From: Pseudoscardovia radai
Lineage (GTDB): Bacteria; Actinomycetota; Actinomycetes; Actinomycetales; Bifidobacteriaceae
Direction of reading: 5' to 3'
NCBI RefSeq assembly: GCF_002259605.1
Contig: NZ_MWWR01000008.1
Coordinates: 80,888-144,887, forward strand
DNA length: 64,000 nucleotides
A model generated the notes under the pieces. The model was given only the letters and a program-made list of their open reading frames with translations. It ran no database searches and was not told the DNA's origin. This document shows, in pieces, positions 40,598-49,518 of the stretch (positions are counted from its first letter, which is position 1; every line of letters starts with the position of its first letter). A program made the translations under genes and the position numbers.

Positions 40598-41620
40598 ATG
40601 GCCGATGCATCCGCAGATCGCTCCGTCGAGGAATTCAAGCTCCGATTCTGCCATCCCGAACTCATCGAGGACTGCCGCGACACGCTCGTGTCGATGTTTC
40701 GCCAGGGCACCAACCCAGCGCAGCCCGCCTCGCTTGACCCGGCCACCCTCAGCTACCTGCGCCTGTACGAGGAGACGCATGACGCCGCCGACGCAGACGC
40801 CAAGCTCGAGGCGTGGCAGGGCTACGTCGAGCACGAGGCCCGCCACGGCAACCTCGACGCCCTCGACCTCGAAACCGTCTACGCGCGCAACGACCTGTGG
40901 GCGAATTTCGACACGCTTCCCACGATGGACGCCATCGGTCTCATGAACGACCTATGGCAGCTCTCGAAGCGCGCCTGCGAGGAGATCCGCGGCTCCGCTT
41001 ATTACTGCCTGGCCATCCACACCGCCTGTCTCGACGCCGACCAACAGGACTGGCTTCTGTGCCCCGGTCCGCTCATGCTCCTGACGTCCGCGTCCGACCT
41101 GGGCTGCGCCGAGGCGTCGATGGAACTGTCGCGCATGCTCACCAGCGGCGGCCTGCTCGAGCCGAACCTCCCGCTCGCACACCGTTACCATGTGCGCGCC
41201 GCGCATGATGGCGACGCCTCTGCGTGGGCCTACGTGGCGATGGACTACCTGCTCGGCCGCGGCACGCCCCGCGACCCCGACCGCATGATCGACGCGCTGA
41301 TGTCCGGCGCGGCCGCCGGTGACTATTCGTCATGCGTGAGCCTGGGCGACCTGTTCAGCACCGGCTTCCCCGAGTCGCGCCTCGCGCCCGTGCCCGACAT
41401 GCGGCTCGCCAACGAGTACTACAGCGCCGCGTACGAGATCGAGACGGAGGGCGCGCAGATGGAGGGTATGGAGACGGAGGGCGTCGAGGCGGGGGAGAGG
41501 AACCACGATGTTCCCGCCGCGGACCACACGAAATCCCTCGCCTACGTGGGCATGATGTTCACCCAGGCCGCGCTTGATATGGACGGCGACGACGGCGACG
41601 ACGGTGACGCTGCCTGCTGA
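40598..41620 (+). CDS. Sel1-like repeat protein
   Basis: 340 residues from the ATG after GGAGGAGGAAG. The mid and C-terminal parts contain Sel1/TPR-like units (CAEASMELSRMLTSGGLLEP, LAHRYHVRAAHDGDASAWAY, MDYLLGRGTPRDPDRMI, ALMSGAAAGDYSSCVSLGDL). An acidic Glu/Met/Gly stretch (about 285-305) and an Asp/Gly tail end the protein. No signal peptide. Probably an interaction scaffold; the partner is unknown. It converges on a zinc-ribbon gene across a bidirectional terminator. Confidence 0.78.
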   Translation: MADASADRSVEEFKLRFCHPELIEDCRDTLVSMFRQGTNPAQPASLDPATLSYLRLYEETHDAADADAKLEAWQGYVEHEARHGNLDALDLETVYARNDLWANFDTLPTMDAIGLMNDLWQLSKRACEEIRGSAYYCLAIHTACLDADQQDWLLCPGPLMLLTSASDLGCAEASMELSRMLTSGGLLEPNLPLAHRYHVRAAHDGDASAWAYVAMDYLLGRGTPRDPDRMIDALMSGAAAGDYSSCVSLGDLFSTGFPESRLAPVPDMRLANEYYSAAYEIETEGAQMEGMETEGVEAGERNHDVPAADHTKSLAYVGMMFTQAALDMDGDDGDDGDAAC

Positions 41621-41704
41621 CGGCCCCAATCGTTGACAATCCCGCCGATGTCCCCCGCCCGCAGACGCTCCCGCCCGCAGACGGAATACACAGACGGAAT
41701 ATGA

Positions 41705-41744
41705 AAGGCGCCGCACGATGCTTCGAAACATCGTGCGGCGCCTT
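41705..41744. terminator. Bidirectional terminator
   Basis: Perfect 16-bp stem, 41705-41720 with 41729-41744 (core AAGGCGCCGCACGATG), 8-nt loop, followed by CTTTC on the plus strand and TTCAT on the minus strand. It sits between convergent genes. Confidence 0.85.
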
Positions 41745-41785
41745 CTTTCAGAGTGTGTCACTGCGCCGTCGTCATGGCGCCGTCG

Positions 41786-42568
41786 TCACTGCGCCGACCT
41801 GCCTTCGCGCTCGAAGGTAATCGACGCGCCGGCCAGCGCCCCGCCGTTGGCGAGGTTCTGGAGCGGGAAGATGCCGTTGGCGTCCACCTGCTGGATGAAA
41901 TCGGCGTTCGAAGCGCCGTCGAAGGTCAGCTTGCCGTCGGAGAACGCGAGCGTCAGCTTGTAGTCCTGCGCGGCGTTGCCCGTCTGCTTGTACTCGACGG
42001 CGATGTTCCCGCCGTCCTGCTGCCACGAGCACGACCACTGGTTGATACCGTTGCCGCCCGTGACGAGGGAGTCATACACCACGCACGAATTGTCGGGGCG
42101 GATCTCGATCGTGAGGCTTTCGAACATGGGGATCAGCGCGCCGTCGGCGTCCGCGTAGCCCAGGTTCTTCGCCGTGGAACTCAGGAACTGCAGCTCGGTG
42201 GACGAGCCCGGTTCGAAGGTGGTGTCGCCGCTGCTGGCGGAGGAGACCGTCCACACGCCGACCGGGTCGGCGGCCTGCGTCTGCGTGGTGCTTGCCGCGG
42301 CGGAGGCGTAGCGCTGGCGCAGCATGACGCCGGTGGCGGCCAGCGCGATGGCGAGCACGAACGCCACGATGGCGATGATGATGCGCGGGTTCGCGTGGTG
42401 CTTCTTCTTCGCCGCGCCCTGCGGGGTGGGCGTGGGCTGCACGGTGGCGTTCACCGGCATCCCGGTCGGCATCCCCGTGGCCGGATCGGTCGGCACGAGG
42501 CTGTTGCCGCAGTATGGGCAGGTGCCCATGCCCTCCGGCACGGCGTTATCGCAATGAGAGCAAATCAT
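41786..42568 (-). CDS. Zinc-ribbon membrane protein of unknown function
   Basis: 260 residues. The N-terminal zinc ribbon (CSHCDNAVPEGMGTCPYC, two CxxC pairs) is cytoplasmic; a Pro/Thr linker follows, then one membrane helix (about 63-82, IIIAIVAFVLAIALAATGVM) and an extracellular domain (100-260) with beta-rich character (VGVWTVSSAS, SWQQDGGNIAVEYKQTG, LTLAFSDGKLTF). The extracellular part resembles lipocalin-like domains that often follow such ribbons. It is 63 bp downstream of a similar gene on the same strand, so they probably form an operon. Confidence 0.72.
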   Translation of the reverse strand: MICSHCDNAVPEGMGTCPYCGNSLVPTDPATGMPTGMPVNATVQPTPTPQGAAKKKHHANPRIIIAIVAFVLAIALAATGVMLRQRYASAAASTTQTQAADPVGVWTVSSASSGDTTFEPGSSTELQFLSSTAKNLGYADADGALIPMFESLTIEIRPDNSCVVYDSLVTGGNGINQWSCSWQQDGGNIAVEYKQTGNAAQDYKLTLAFSDGKLTFDGASNADFIQQVDANGIFPLQNLANGGALAGASITFEREGRSAQ

Positions 42569-42631
42569 GGTTCCTTCTTCTGTGTTTCTATCGATGTCGC
42601 TCAGGTCGGTTTTGCCCAGAGGCCTCTTCGG

Positions 42632-44233
42632 CTACTTCGTGTCCACGCGGCGCAGGATGGTGCCGTCGGGAGTCGCGGTGGCCGGCACAAGCGCCGTTTT
42701 GTCGGAGTTGAACACCAGCGGCACGGATCCGCGGTCCGCGAAGGAGATACGCACCACGCCGGAGTCCGACACCGCCCACGAGCAGGTCTCGGGGGTCACA
42801 CCCTGCGCGTCCTGCGAGGTGTACTGGCACACGTTGTTGCCCGACACCGTGTACACGTTGCCGGTTTTCATGGTGCCGTCAGCGTTCTGGATGACCTCGA
42901 TCCACGTGCCGTCGTACTGGCTCCTGTCCACGGTGGCGGTGGCGGCGGGCTGCGTGGAGGTGCGCGCCGGGTCGAGGAAGGCCTCGTAACCGGCGAAGCC
43001 GCCCGCGGCAACCATGAGCACAAGGGCCACGGTCATGACGATGGCGGAGGCCTTGTGCCCCTTCTTCTCTTCCTGAGGAACCTCGGAGGAGGAGGTGATC
43101 GGCGCATCGTTCTGCGGCTCCTCCTCGCCCTGCGGCGCCTTGGACGTCGGCGCGAACGGCGCGGGCTGGGTAAGGTTCTGCATGGGCTGGTCGGCGCGCG
43201 GCCCGACAAGATACGATTGCGCCTGCTGCGCGGCCTGCTGGGCCTCGAGCTGGGCGGCCTGCTGGGCCTCGGCCTTCTTCTTGCGCAGACCGCGGCGCTT
43301 CTTCGTGGCAGGCGCGGTGGAGGATTCCGCGGGCATATGCACGAGGGATTCGACTGGCTGCGGCGTTGGCTGCGGCATGGTGGTGTTCGGCTGGTACGGG
43401 TTCTGCTGGTACGGGTTCTGCAGCGTCTGGTACGACGGCTGCGGGGTGGCGTACGGCTGAGGGGTAACCGGCTGCTGGTTCTGCAGCTGCTGCGCATACT
43501 CCGGCTGGGACTGCCAGGCGTACTGCGGCTGGACGGGCTGCTGCTGTGCGTTCTGCTGCGCCGCGTTCTGCGCAGGCGCCGGCTGAGCCGTCTGGTTTTG
43601 CGTCGGCTGGCCCGCGTACTGGGCCTTCGGAGTCTTGTGACGCTGCGCCGGGGGAAGAATGGAAGTCGCCGCGGAATCTTCATCGAAGGGATTCGGACGC
43701 CTCGTGTCGGTCGCTGCGGTAGACGATTCGCCCGTCTGCGCGGCGGGCGTCGGCGTCTGGGCGGCCTTGGTCACCTTGGGCACGTGGTGGCGCATGGCCG
43801 GAGTCGCGAGGGACGTGGGGGCAAACTCCTCCTCAGCGTCATCGTCATCATCGTCCGCATCGATGGCGGGCGCGGCCGGCGTCGACGCGATGGCGTCCGC
43901 GAAGGAAGCCGTCTGCACGGGTGAGACGGCGGGAGCGGCGGACGGCGGCGGGGTCTGGGCGGCCTTGGTCACCTTGGGCACGTGGTGGCGCATGGCGGGT
44001 GCGGCGAGCGATGTAGGGGCGGACTCCTCCTCCGCATCGTCCTCCATCTGCACCGGCTGGGATGCCGGGGTGGACGCGATGGCAGACATGAACGATGACG
44101 CCGCCGGCGCCGCCTGCTGCTGGGGCTGGGCTTGCTGAATCGGCTGAGGCTGGGCCTGCTGAAGCGGGGCGCCGCAACGGCCGCAGAACTTCCCATCAGG
44201 CACAACGTCCGCTCCACACTTGGGGCACTTCAT
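42632..44233 (-). CDS. Zinc-ribbon membrane protein with internal repeats
   Basis: 533 residues. The zinc ribbon CPKCGADVVPDGKFCGRCG is at the N-terminus, followed by about 380 residues of Gln/Pro/Ala-rich cytoplasmic sequence and one membrane helix (about 393-413, ASAIVMTVALVLMVAAGGFA). The C-terminal domain of about 105 residues (DGTWIEVIQNADGTMKTG) resembles that of its neighbour. The linker has a repeated unit: acidic cluster, then APTSLAAPAMRHHVPKVTKA (about 72 and 140), and a third degenerate copy with ATSILPPAQRHKTPKA. Thr-Ser in an acidic setting suggests phosphorylation sites, which is inference only. A PQ-rich middle mentions no known enzyme. Confidence 0.72.
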   Translation of the reverse strand: MKCPKCGADVVPDGKFCGRCGAPLQQAQPQPIQQAQPQQQAAPAASSFMSAIASTPASQPVQMEDDAEEESAPTSLAAPAMRHHVPKVTKAAQTPPPSAAPAVSPVQTASFADAIASTPAAPAIDADDDDDDAEEEFAPTSLATPAMRHHVPKVTKAAQTPTPAAQTGESSTAATDTRRPNPFDEDSAATSILPPAQRHKTPKAQYAGQPTQNQTAQPAPAQNAAQQNAQQQPVQPQYAWQSQPEYAQQLQNQQPVTPQPYATPQPSYQTLQNPYQQNPYQPNTTMPQPTPQPVESLVHMPAESSTAPATKKRRGLRKKKAEAQQAAQLEAQQAAQQAQSYLVGPRADQPMQNLTQPAPFAPTSKAPQGEEEPQNDAPITSSSEVPQEEKKGHKASAIVMTVALVLMVAAGGFAGYEAFLDPARTSTQPAATATVDRSQYDGTWIEVIQNADGTMKTGNVYTVSGNNVCQYTSQDAQGVTPETCSWAVSDSGVVRISFADRGSVPLVFNSDKTALVPATATPDGTILRRVDTK

Positions 44234-44588
44234 TCCTGGTTTCCCTTCTGTGATCTCTGACTACGACAATCACTCTCGTCCCACTATAACCGCACCGGAA
44301 ACAAAGGGCGCGGCCGCGCATCAGATACGATGGCGCCATGTTCGAGGGCACCGTGTTGGTAGCACCGTGTTGGTGGCGCCATGTCCGAGACGCGATGTGC
44401 GATGACCTTGTGAAAATCGTGTTACCTCGCAGTATCCTCCCGGCCCAAGCACAGACGCGGGTGGTAGCCTACCGCGCGGATGCGCCGGCCCGGACCCGCG
44501 CATCCCGGCGCGCGCGGAAAGCCGAGGAGCCGAAGGCCGAGAAAGCAGAAAAGCCGACAGGCCGCGCCGCACCAGTCCGGGGAGTGAC
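44234..44588. other. Divergent promoter region with a short direct repeat
   Basis: 355 bp between divergent genes. GCACCGTGTTGGT occurs twice with a 14-bp period (44348-44360 and 44362-44374), and GGCGCCATG flanks it on both sides (44332, 44376). AATCGTGTTACCTCGCAGTA near 44415 could include promoter elements for the membrane protein. No gene seen. Confidence 0.4.
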
Positions 44589-46868
44589 ATGGCATCGCGC
44601 AAGCATACGCTCGTCCTGTGGATCGTGGCGGTCGTCCTCATCGCCGCCTGCGAGATCGGAATCTTCAACCTGCCGCACTGGCGCACGGTCGGCGCCCCGG
44701 CCGTGGAATCGGGCACGCCCGTCATCGCCTCGGGCCTGACCGACAACGGCGACGGCACGTATACGGTGACCGACGCCGACAAGGCCACCATCGGCATCCC
44801 GATCCGCTCCGCCTCCGGCGGCGCCGCCGAACTGCGCAGCGTGCGCCTCGTGCCCGCCGGCACGGGGTGGTCGTACTCCACGGCCTCGTTCAAAACCGCT
44901 TACGGCAGCGCCGACGATTCGACCACAGACACCGACTCCCTGACGTGGCGCGACCTTGGTCAGGGTGTGTGGACGGACGCCAAAACCCTCACCTACACCA
45001 AGATCCCGTCCACCCAATACGTGCTCGCCGGCCAGAAAAGCGATGACAACCGCTACAGCACCTGGCTGCGCATCGACTACGGCAGCCAGTCCGCCGGCGC
45101 CGTCGTCTCCCTCGCATCATATGAACTCAACCCCACGGTGCCCTTCATGGTCTCGCTGCCCAGGCTCGTCATCATGCTTGCCCTCGCCGCGTTCGTCATC
45201 TGCCTGCGCCCCGGGTCCGCGCTGTGGCGCCGCCGCCTCGACATCGACTCGCGCGGGCACCGTATCGCCATCGGCGCGTTCATCGTGCTGCAATCCGCCG
45301 CGCTCCTCGCCATCAGCCAGATGACCGGCGGCTCGCATGTCTCCCTCGCCACAGCGTTCAACTCGAGCTTCCACCACTGGACCGACCCCGCGCAGTACCA
45401 GCGCCTCGCCGACGCGCTCCTGCACGGCCGCCTATGGCTCGACCTGCCGGTCGACAACTCCCTGCAGACCATGCAGAACCCCTACGATTTCGGCGCGCGC
45501 GTCAGCCGGAACGCCTCCACCGGCGCCGTCTACTTCTGGGACCACGCCTACTACCAGGGCCACTACTACTGCTATTTCGGCGTGCTGCCCGCCCTCCTCC
45601 TCTTCGCCCCGTACGAGGCGATCACCGGAGGCTGGCTTCCCACATGGGCCGCGTCCTGGACGCTGGCCGTGGCGTTCACGGTGTTCGGCACGCTGTTCGT
45701 GATGTCGTTCATCCGCCGTTTCTTCCCGAACGCATCGCAGGCGATGGCCTGGTTGTGCCTGTTCACCGCCATGGCCGCCACAAGCATGTGGTACTACGTG
45801 TTCGACCCGTCGTTCTACGGAGTGCCCGTGCTCATGGCCATGGCCGTGGCGTCGGCGGGGCTGTACTTCTGGATCCGCGCGCGCCGTGACGCCGCCAGCG
45901 GCCGGTGGGCGTTCGCGATGCCCCACGATGCTCCCGCCGATGGTTCACCGGCGACTTGCGTTGCCGATTCCTCGGACGCGCCCGCCGCCGCCCCCGCCGC
46001 CACGAAGCTCTCCGCGTGGCGCATGGTGCTCGGCACCGTGCTCATGGCCATGACCGTCGGCTGCCGCCCGCAGTTCGCCGCCATGATCCTCCTCGCCATC
46101 CCGCTGTTCTGGGACGAGATCCGCCACACCCGCCAGCTCGTCTCCCGCACATCGTGGCGCCTGACGCTGGCCGTGGCGCTCGCCGCGCTCGCGGTGCTCG
46201 TGCCGCTCGGCGCTTACAACGTGGCGCGCTTCGGCTCGCCGTTCGACTTCGGCCAGGACTACAACCTGACGTCCTATGACCTGACGAGCCAGCGCCCCTC
46301 CGTCTTCCTCCTGCCGGCCGAACTGTTCCTCGAACTGTTCCAGCCCGTCTCATTGCTCGGCCAGTTCCCGTTCGTGCAGACCACGTCCACCGCCATCGCC
46401 GCGCCGCAGGAGCCGTCGCTCGGCGGCCTCCTGGCGCTCGTGCCCATGCTCGCCGTCGTGCTCCTGATGTGGATGGCGCGCCGTCCGCTGCGCCGCCACC
46501 GCGCCTGGGGCATGGCGCTGTGGTGCGTCGCCCTGGGCATCGTGGTCATGCTCACCGACACCCTCATCGGTGGCATCAACAACCGCTACTACGGCGACTT
46601 CAGCATGCTGCTGGCGCTCGCGGCGATCCTGGTGGCGCTTGCGCTTGAGGAATCGCTGCGCCCCGAGGGTCGGCAGGACGATGCGGCTTCCGGTTGCGCC
46701 ACGATTCCCGCGCGCGTCATGGCGCTGGCGGCCGCGGCGGCCGTGCTGTTCGCCGCGTTCATGATCGGCATGGGCTTCTTCGCCACCGGGCGCTATGAGG
46801 CGCTCGCCTCCACCAACCCCGTGCTGTATTCGTGGGTGGGCAGCTGGTTCTCCGGTCTCACGATGTGA
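44589..46868 (+). CDS. Large polytopic membrane protein, possibly GT-C glycosyltransferase-like
   Basis: 759 residues. One N-terminal membrane helix (8-25) is followed by an extracytoplasmic domain (about 30-180) and then about 12 helices. The DPAQYQRLADALLHG loop, FWDHAYYQGHYYCYFG and long loops between helices resemble GT-C-type mannosyl- or glycosyltransferases that use polyprenyl-phosphate sugars, but I do not see a clear catalytic DxD or EXD motif, so the enzyme class is tentative. Near residues 440-470 a cytoplasmic Ala/Pro/Asp-rich loop is inserted. It sits alone ahead of kup. Confidence 0.6.
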   Translation: MASRKHTLVLWIVAVVLIAACEIGIFNLPHWRTVGAPAVESGTPVIASGLTDNGDGTYTVTDADKATIGIPIRSASGGAAELRSVRLVPAGTGWSYSTASFKTAYGSADDSTTDTDSLTWRDLGQGVWTDAKTLTYTKIPSTQYVLAGQKSDDNRYSTWLRIDYGSQSAGAVVSLASYELNPTVPFMVSLPRLVIMLALAAFVICLRPGSALWRRRLDIDSRGHRIAIGAFIVLQSAALLAISQMTGGSHVSLATAFNSSFHHWTDPAQYQRLADALLHGRLWLDLPVDNSLQTMQNPYDFGARVSRNASTGAVYFWDHAYYQGHYYCYFGVLPALLLFAPYEAITGGWLPTWAASWTLAVAFTVFGTLFVMSFIRRFFPNASQAMAWLCLFTAMAATSMWYYVFDPSFYGVPVLMAMAVASAGLYFWIRARRDAASGRWAFAMPHDAPADGSPATCVADSSDAPAAAPAATKLSAWRMVLGTVLMAMTVGCRPQFAAMILLAIPLFWDEIRHTRQLVSRTSWRLTLAVALAALAVLVPLGAYNVARFGSPFDFGQDYNLTSYDLTSQRPSVFLLPAELFLELFQPVSLLGQFPFVQTTSTAIAAPQEPSLGGLLALVPMLAVVLLMWMARRPLRRHRAWGMALWCVALGIVVMLTDTLIGGINNRYYGDFSMLLALAAILVALALEESLRPEGRQDDAASGCATIPARVMALAAAAAVLFAAFMIGMGFFATGRYEALASTNPVLYSWVGSWFSGLTM

Positions 46869-47088
46869 CCGCGGTGTCCGGCCGCGGGGGAGGTCCCGTT
46901 GCCCGGCCGACGCCGTGCCGCGCACGCGCGGGGGAGTCGAATCCCGCAGCCCCGGCCCCGGTCTTCACAATTCGCCTTGCCATTCGTGCCACGAGGGGTT
47001 ACTGTATCCGCCTGTGTTCGAATCGTGAAGGTTCGTGCATGCGGGGGAACCCGCCGTCTGAAGCAACAAGCTTTGAAAGGCACGATTG

Positions 47089-49338
47089 ATGAAGGACGAG
47101 AAGAAGACACGGGCGCATTCGGCGCGCGGCCAGAAGGAATCCGAACCGCAGAGCGCCGAGGAGCGTGAGTTGGTCGAGGACACGCAGCGCATCCTGCGCG
47201 TCCAGCAATTCACCAAGGCGCCGAAGGTCCAGCAGCGCACCCTCACCAAGGAGGAGCGCAAGGTGCTGCTTAAGCGAAGCGCCGAGGAGAAGGAGGCCAC
47301 CGCCAGGCTTGACAAGGTGGCGGACAAGGGCCCGCTCGGGCGGTGGTTCTACCGCCTCCAGTCGGGTCGGGACAAGATCACGCCGGCTATGTGCATCGTG
47401 GCTCTCGGCGTGGTGTACGGCGACATCGGCACCTCGCCGCTGTACACGATGCAGACTTTCATTTCCGGCCAGGGGGGTCTGGCCAACGTGGACCGTCCCG
47501 CGGTGCTGGGCATGCTGTCGCTGGTGTTCTGGTCCATCACCCTGATCACGACCGTCAAATACGTGCTCATCGCCATGCGCATCGACAACAAGGGCGAGGG
47601 CGGCATCTTCGCCCTGTATTCGCTGATCCGCAGGTACGGCGCCTGGCTCGCCGCCCCCGCCATGATCGGCGGCGCGGCGTTCCTCGCCGATTCGGTGCTC
47701 ACCCCCGCGGTGTCCATCAGCTCGGCCGTCGAGGGCCTGCGCACGCTGCCCGGCCTCGAGCAGGTGTTCCACGATAATCCCGAGCTCACGCTCATGATCA
47801 CCGTCGTCATCATCCTCGTTCTCTTCTCGCTCCAGTCGCGTGGCACGGAGAGCATCGGGAAGGTATTCGGCTCGGTCGTCATGGTATGGTTCACCTTCCT
47901 GGCGGCGGTGGGCCTGGCGAACCTCAGCCAGGACTGGGGCGTGTTCGCCGCCCTCAACCCCGCGTACGGCGTGCGTTTCCTGTTCAGCAAGCACAACGTG
48001 GCCGGGGTCGCGCTCATGGGAACCGTGTTCCTGTCCACCACGGGCGCCGAGGCCCTGTATTCCGACATGGGCCACGTGGGTCGCGGAAACATCTATTTCA
48101 CCTGGCCGTTCATCAAGGTGGCGCTCGTGCTGTGCTACTTCGGCCAGGGCGCGTGGATGCTGCGCAACCAGTACAACGGCGACTACATGGGATTCGTCTC
48201 GGTCAACCCGTTCTTCCAGATGATGAGCCCCGGCGTGCGCTGCGTGGCGGTCGTGCTGTCGGTGGCCGCCGGCGTCATCGCCTCCCAGGCGCTTATCACC
48301 GGCGCGTTCACCATGGTTTCGGAAGCCACGCGCCTGAACTGGATGCCGCACCTCCAGGTGCGCTACCCGTCGCGCACGCGAGGGCAGCTGTACATCCCGA
48401 TGGTCAACCGCGTGCTGTGCGTGGCCACCCTCCTCGTGCTGGCGTTGTTCCGAGACTCGGAGCATATCTCCGCCGCATACGGCCTGGCCCTGACCGTCAC
48501 GATGATCACGACCACAATCCTGCTGTCGGTGTACATCTGGCATGACCGCCACCGCGTCGGGGCCGTCGTGTTCCTCGTCGTGTTCCTTGCGATCCAGACG
48601 ATGTTCTTCATCGCCTCGATGTCGAAGTTCCTCCACGGCGGCTGGTTCACCATGCTGCTGACCCTGGCGATCCTTCTCGTCATGGTCGCGTGGAGCGAGG
48701 GCACGGCGCTTGAACGCGAGCAGCGGCGCCATATGAAGCCTGCCGACTGCCTGCCGTCCCTCGAGAAGCTGCACGCCGACGAGTGCATCCCGTACTACTC
48801 CGACAACATCGTGTACCTGACGTCGGACCCGTATACCAAGCGCTTCGACACCGACATCTTCTTCTCCATCTTCGCCGACCATCCCAAACGGGCGCGCGCT
48901 TGGTGGGCCGTGAGCGTGGAGACCTCGGACGAGCCGTTCACCCGGGAGTACTCCGTCGAGAACTTCGGCACCGACTACATGTTCCGCGTGCGTATCCGCC
49001 TGGGCTTCAAGGTGTCGCAATCCATCCCGCCGTACATCCACCAGATCATGAACGACCTCGTGGAGAGCGGTGAGCTGCCGCGCCAGCAGATGCGCTATCC
49101 GAAGATGGACGCCGATCCGAACATCGGCCCCATCCGCTATGTGCTCATCCACAAGGAGCTCATGCCGGAATCCCGCGTGACGAGCGGCCAGGCGCTTGCG
49201 CTGAACGCCAAGTACGCCATCCGCCACGCGGCCGGATCGCCGGCCAAGTGGTTCGGATTGTCTCCGTACAATCCGGTCACCGAGATGCAGCCGCTGTTCC
49301 TGACGACGTACAAGCCGCCGAGGCTGCGCCGCGTGTGA
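47089..49338 (+). CDS. kup: Low-affinity potassium uptake protein Kup
   Basis: 749 residues from the ATG after GAAAGG (a TTG lies just before). A charged cytoplasmic extension of about 85 residues precedes ALGVVYGDIGTSPLYTMQ, the Kup family hallmark. IDNKGEGGIFALYSLIRRY, ADSVLTPAVSISSAVEG and TGAEALYSDMGHVGRG are the other conserved blocks. Twelve helices span about 90-555, then a soluble C-terminal domain. A K+:H+ symporter is expected. The leader contains a small hairpin GCGGG-ggaa-CCCGC at 47041-47054 but no convincing riboswitch. Confidence 0.95.
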   Translation: MKDEKKTRAHSARGQKESEPQSAEERELVEDTQRILRVQQFTKAPKVQQRTLTKEERKVLLKRSAEEKEATARLDKVADKGPLGRWFYRLQSGRDKITPAMCIVALGVVYGDIGTSPLYTMQTFISGQGGLANVDRPAVLGMLSLVFWSITLITTVKYVLIAMRIDNKGEGGIFALYSLIRRYGAWLAAPAMIGGAAFLADSVLTPAVSISSAVEGLRTLPGLEQVFHDNPELTLMITVVIILVLFSLQSRGTESIGKVFGSVVMVWFTFLAAVGLANLSQDWGVFAALNPAYGVRFLFSKHNVAGVALMGTVFLSTTGAEALYSDMGHVGRGNIYFTWPFIKVALVLCYFGQGAWMLRNQYNGDYMGFVSVNPFFQMMSPGVRCVAVVLSVAAGVIASQALITGAFTMVSEATRLNWMPHLQVRYPSRTRGQLYIPMVNRVLCVATLLVLALFRDSEHISAAYGLALTVTMITTTILLSVYIWHDRHRVGAVVFLVVFLAIQTMFFIASMSKFLHGGWFTMLLTLAILLVMVAWSEGTALEREQRRHMKPADCLPSLEKLHADECIPYYSDNIVYLTSDPYTKRFDTDIFFSIFADHPKRARAWWAVSVETSDEPFTREYSVENFGTDYMFRVRIRLGFKVSQSIPPYIHQIMNDLVESGELPRQQMRYPKMDADPNIGPIRYVLIHKELMPESRVTSGQALALNAKYAIRHAAGSPAKWFGLSPYNPVTEMQPLFLTTYKPPRLRRV

Positions 49339-49442
49339 GGGGGGGCGTTGCGGCGCGGGCGGGCGAAGGGCCTGACGCACGCGAGGAGCCTTATCAGAGG
49401 TCTTATGAAGCGGCCTTATGAGAAAGGGGCAGAAAGGTCAGA

Positions 49443-49472
49443 AAGGGGCGCTCCCTGTCAGGGGCGCCCCTT
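49443..49472. terminator. Terminator between convergent kup and ABC permease genes
   Basis: 12-bp stem (49443-49454 with 49461-49472, core AAGGGGCGC) and a 6-nt loop, followed by GTGTTGTT on the plus strand. Confidence 0.78.
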
Positions 49473-49518
49473 GTGTTGTTATCGTTGCTGTGCTCTCACA
49501 CGGTTGCGCGGCGCGATC

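Noticed and set aside
46980..47088. Possible c-di-AMP (ydaO-type) riboswitch before kup, based on GCGGGGGAACCCGC
   Set aside because: Only one hairpin matches; the remaining conserved segments of the ydaO motif are not visible.
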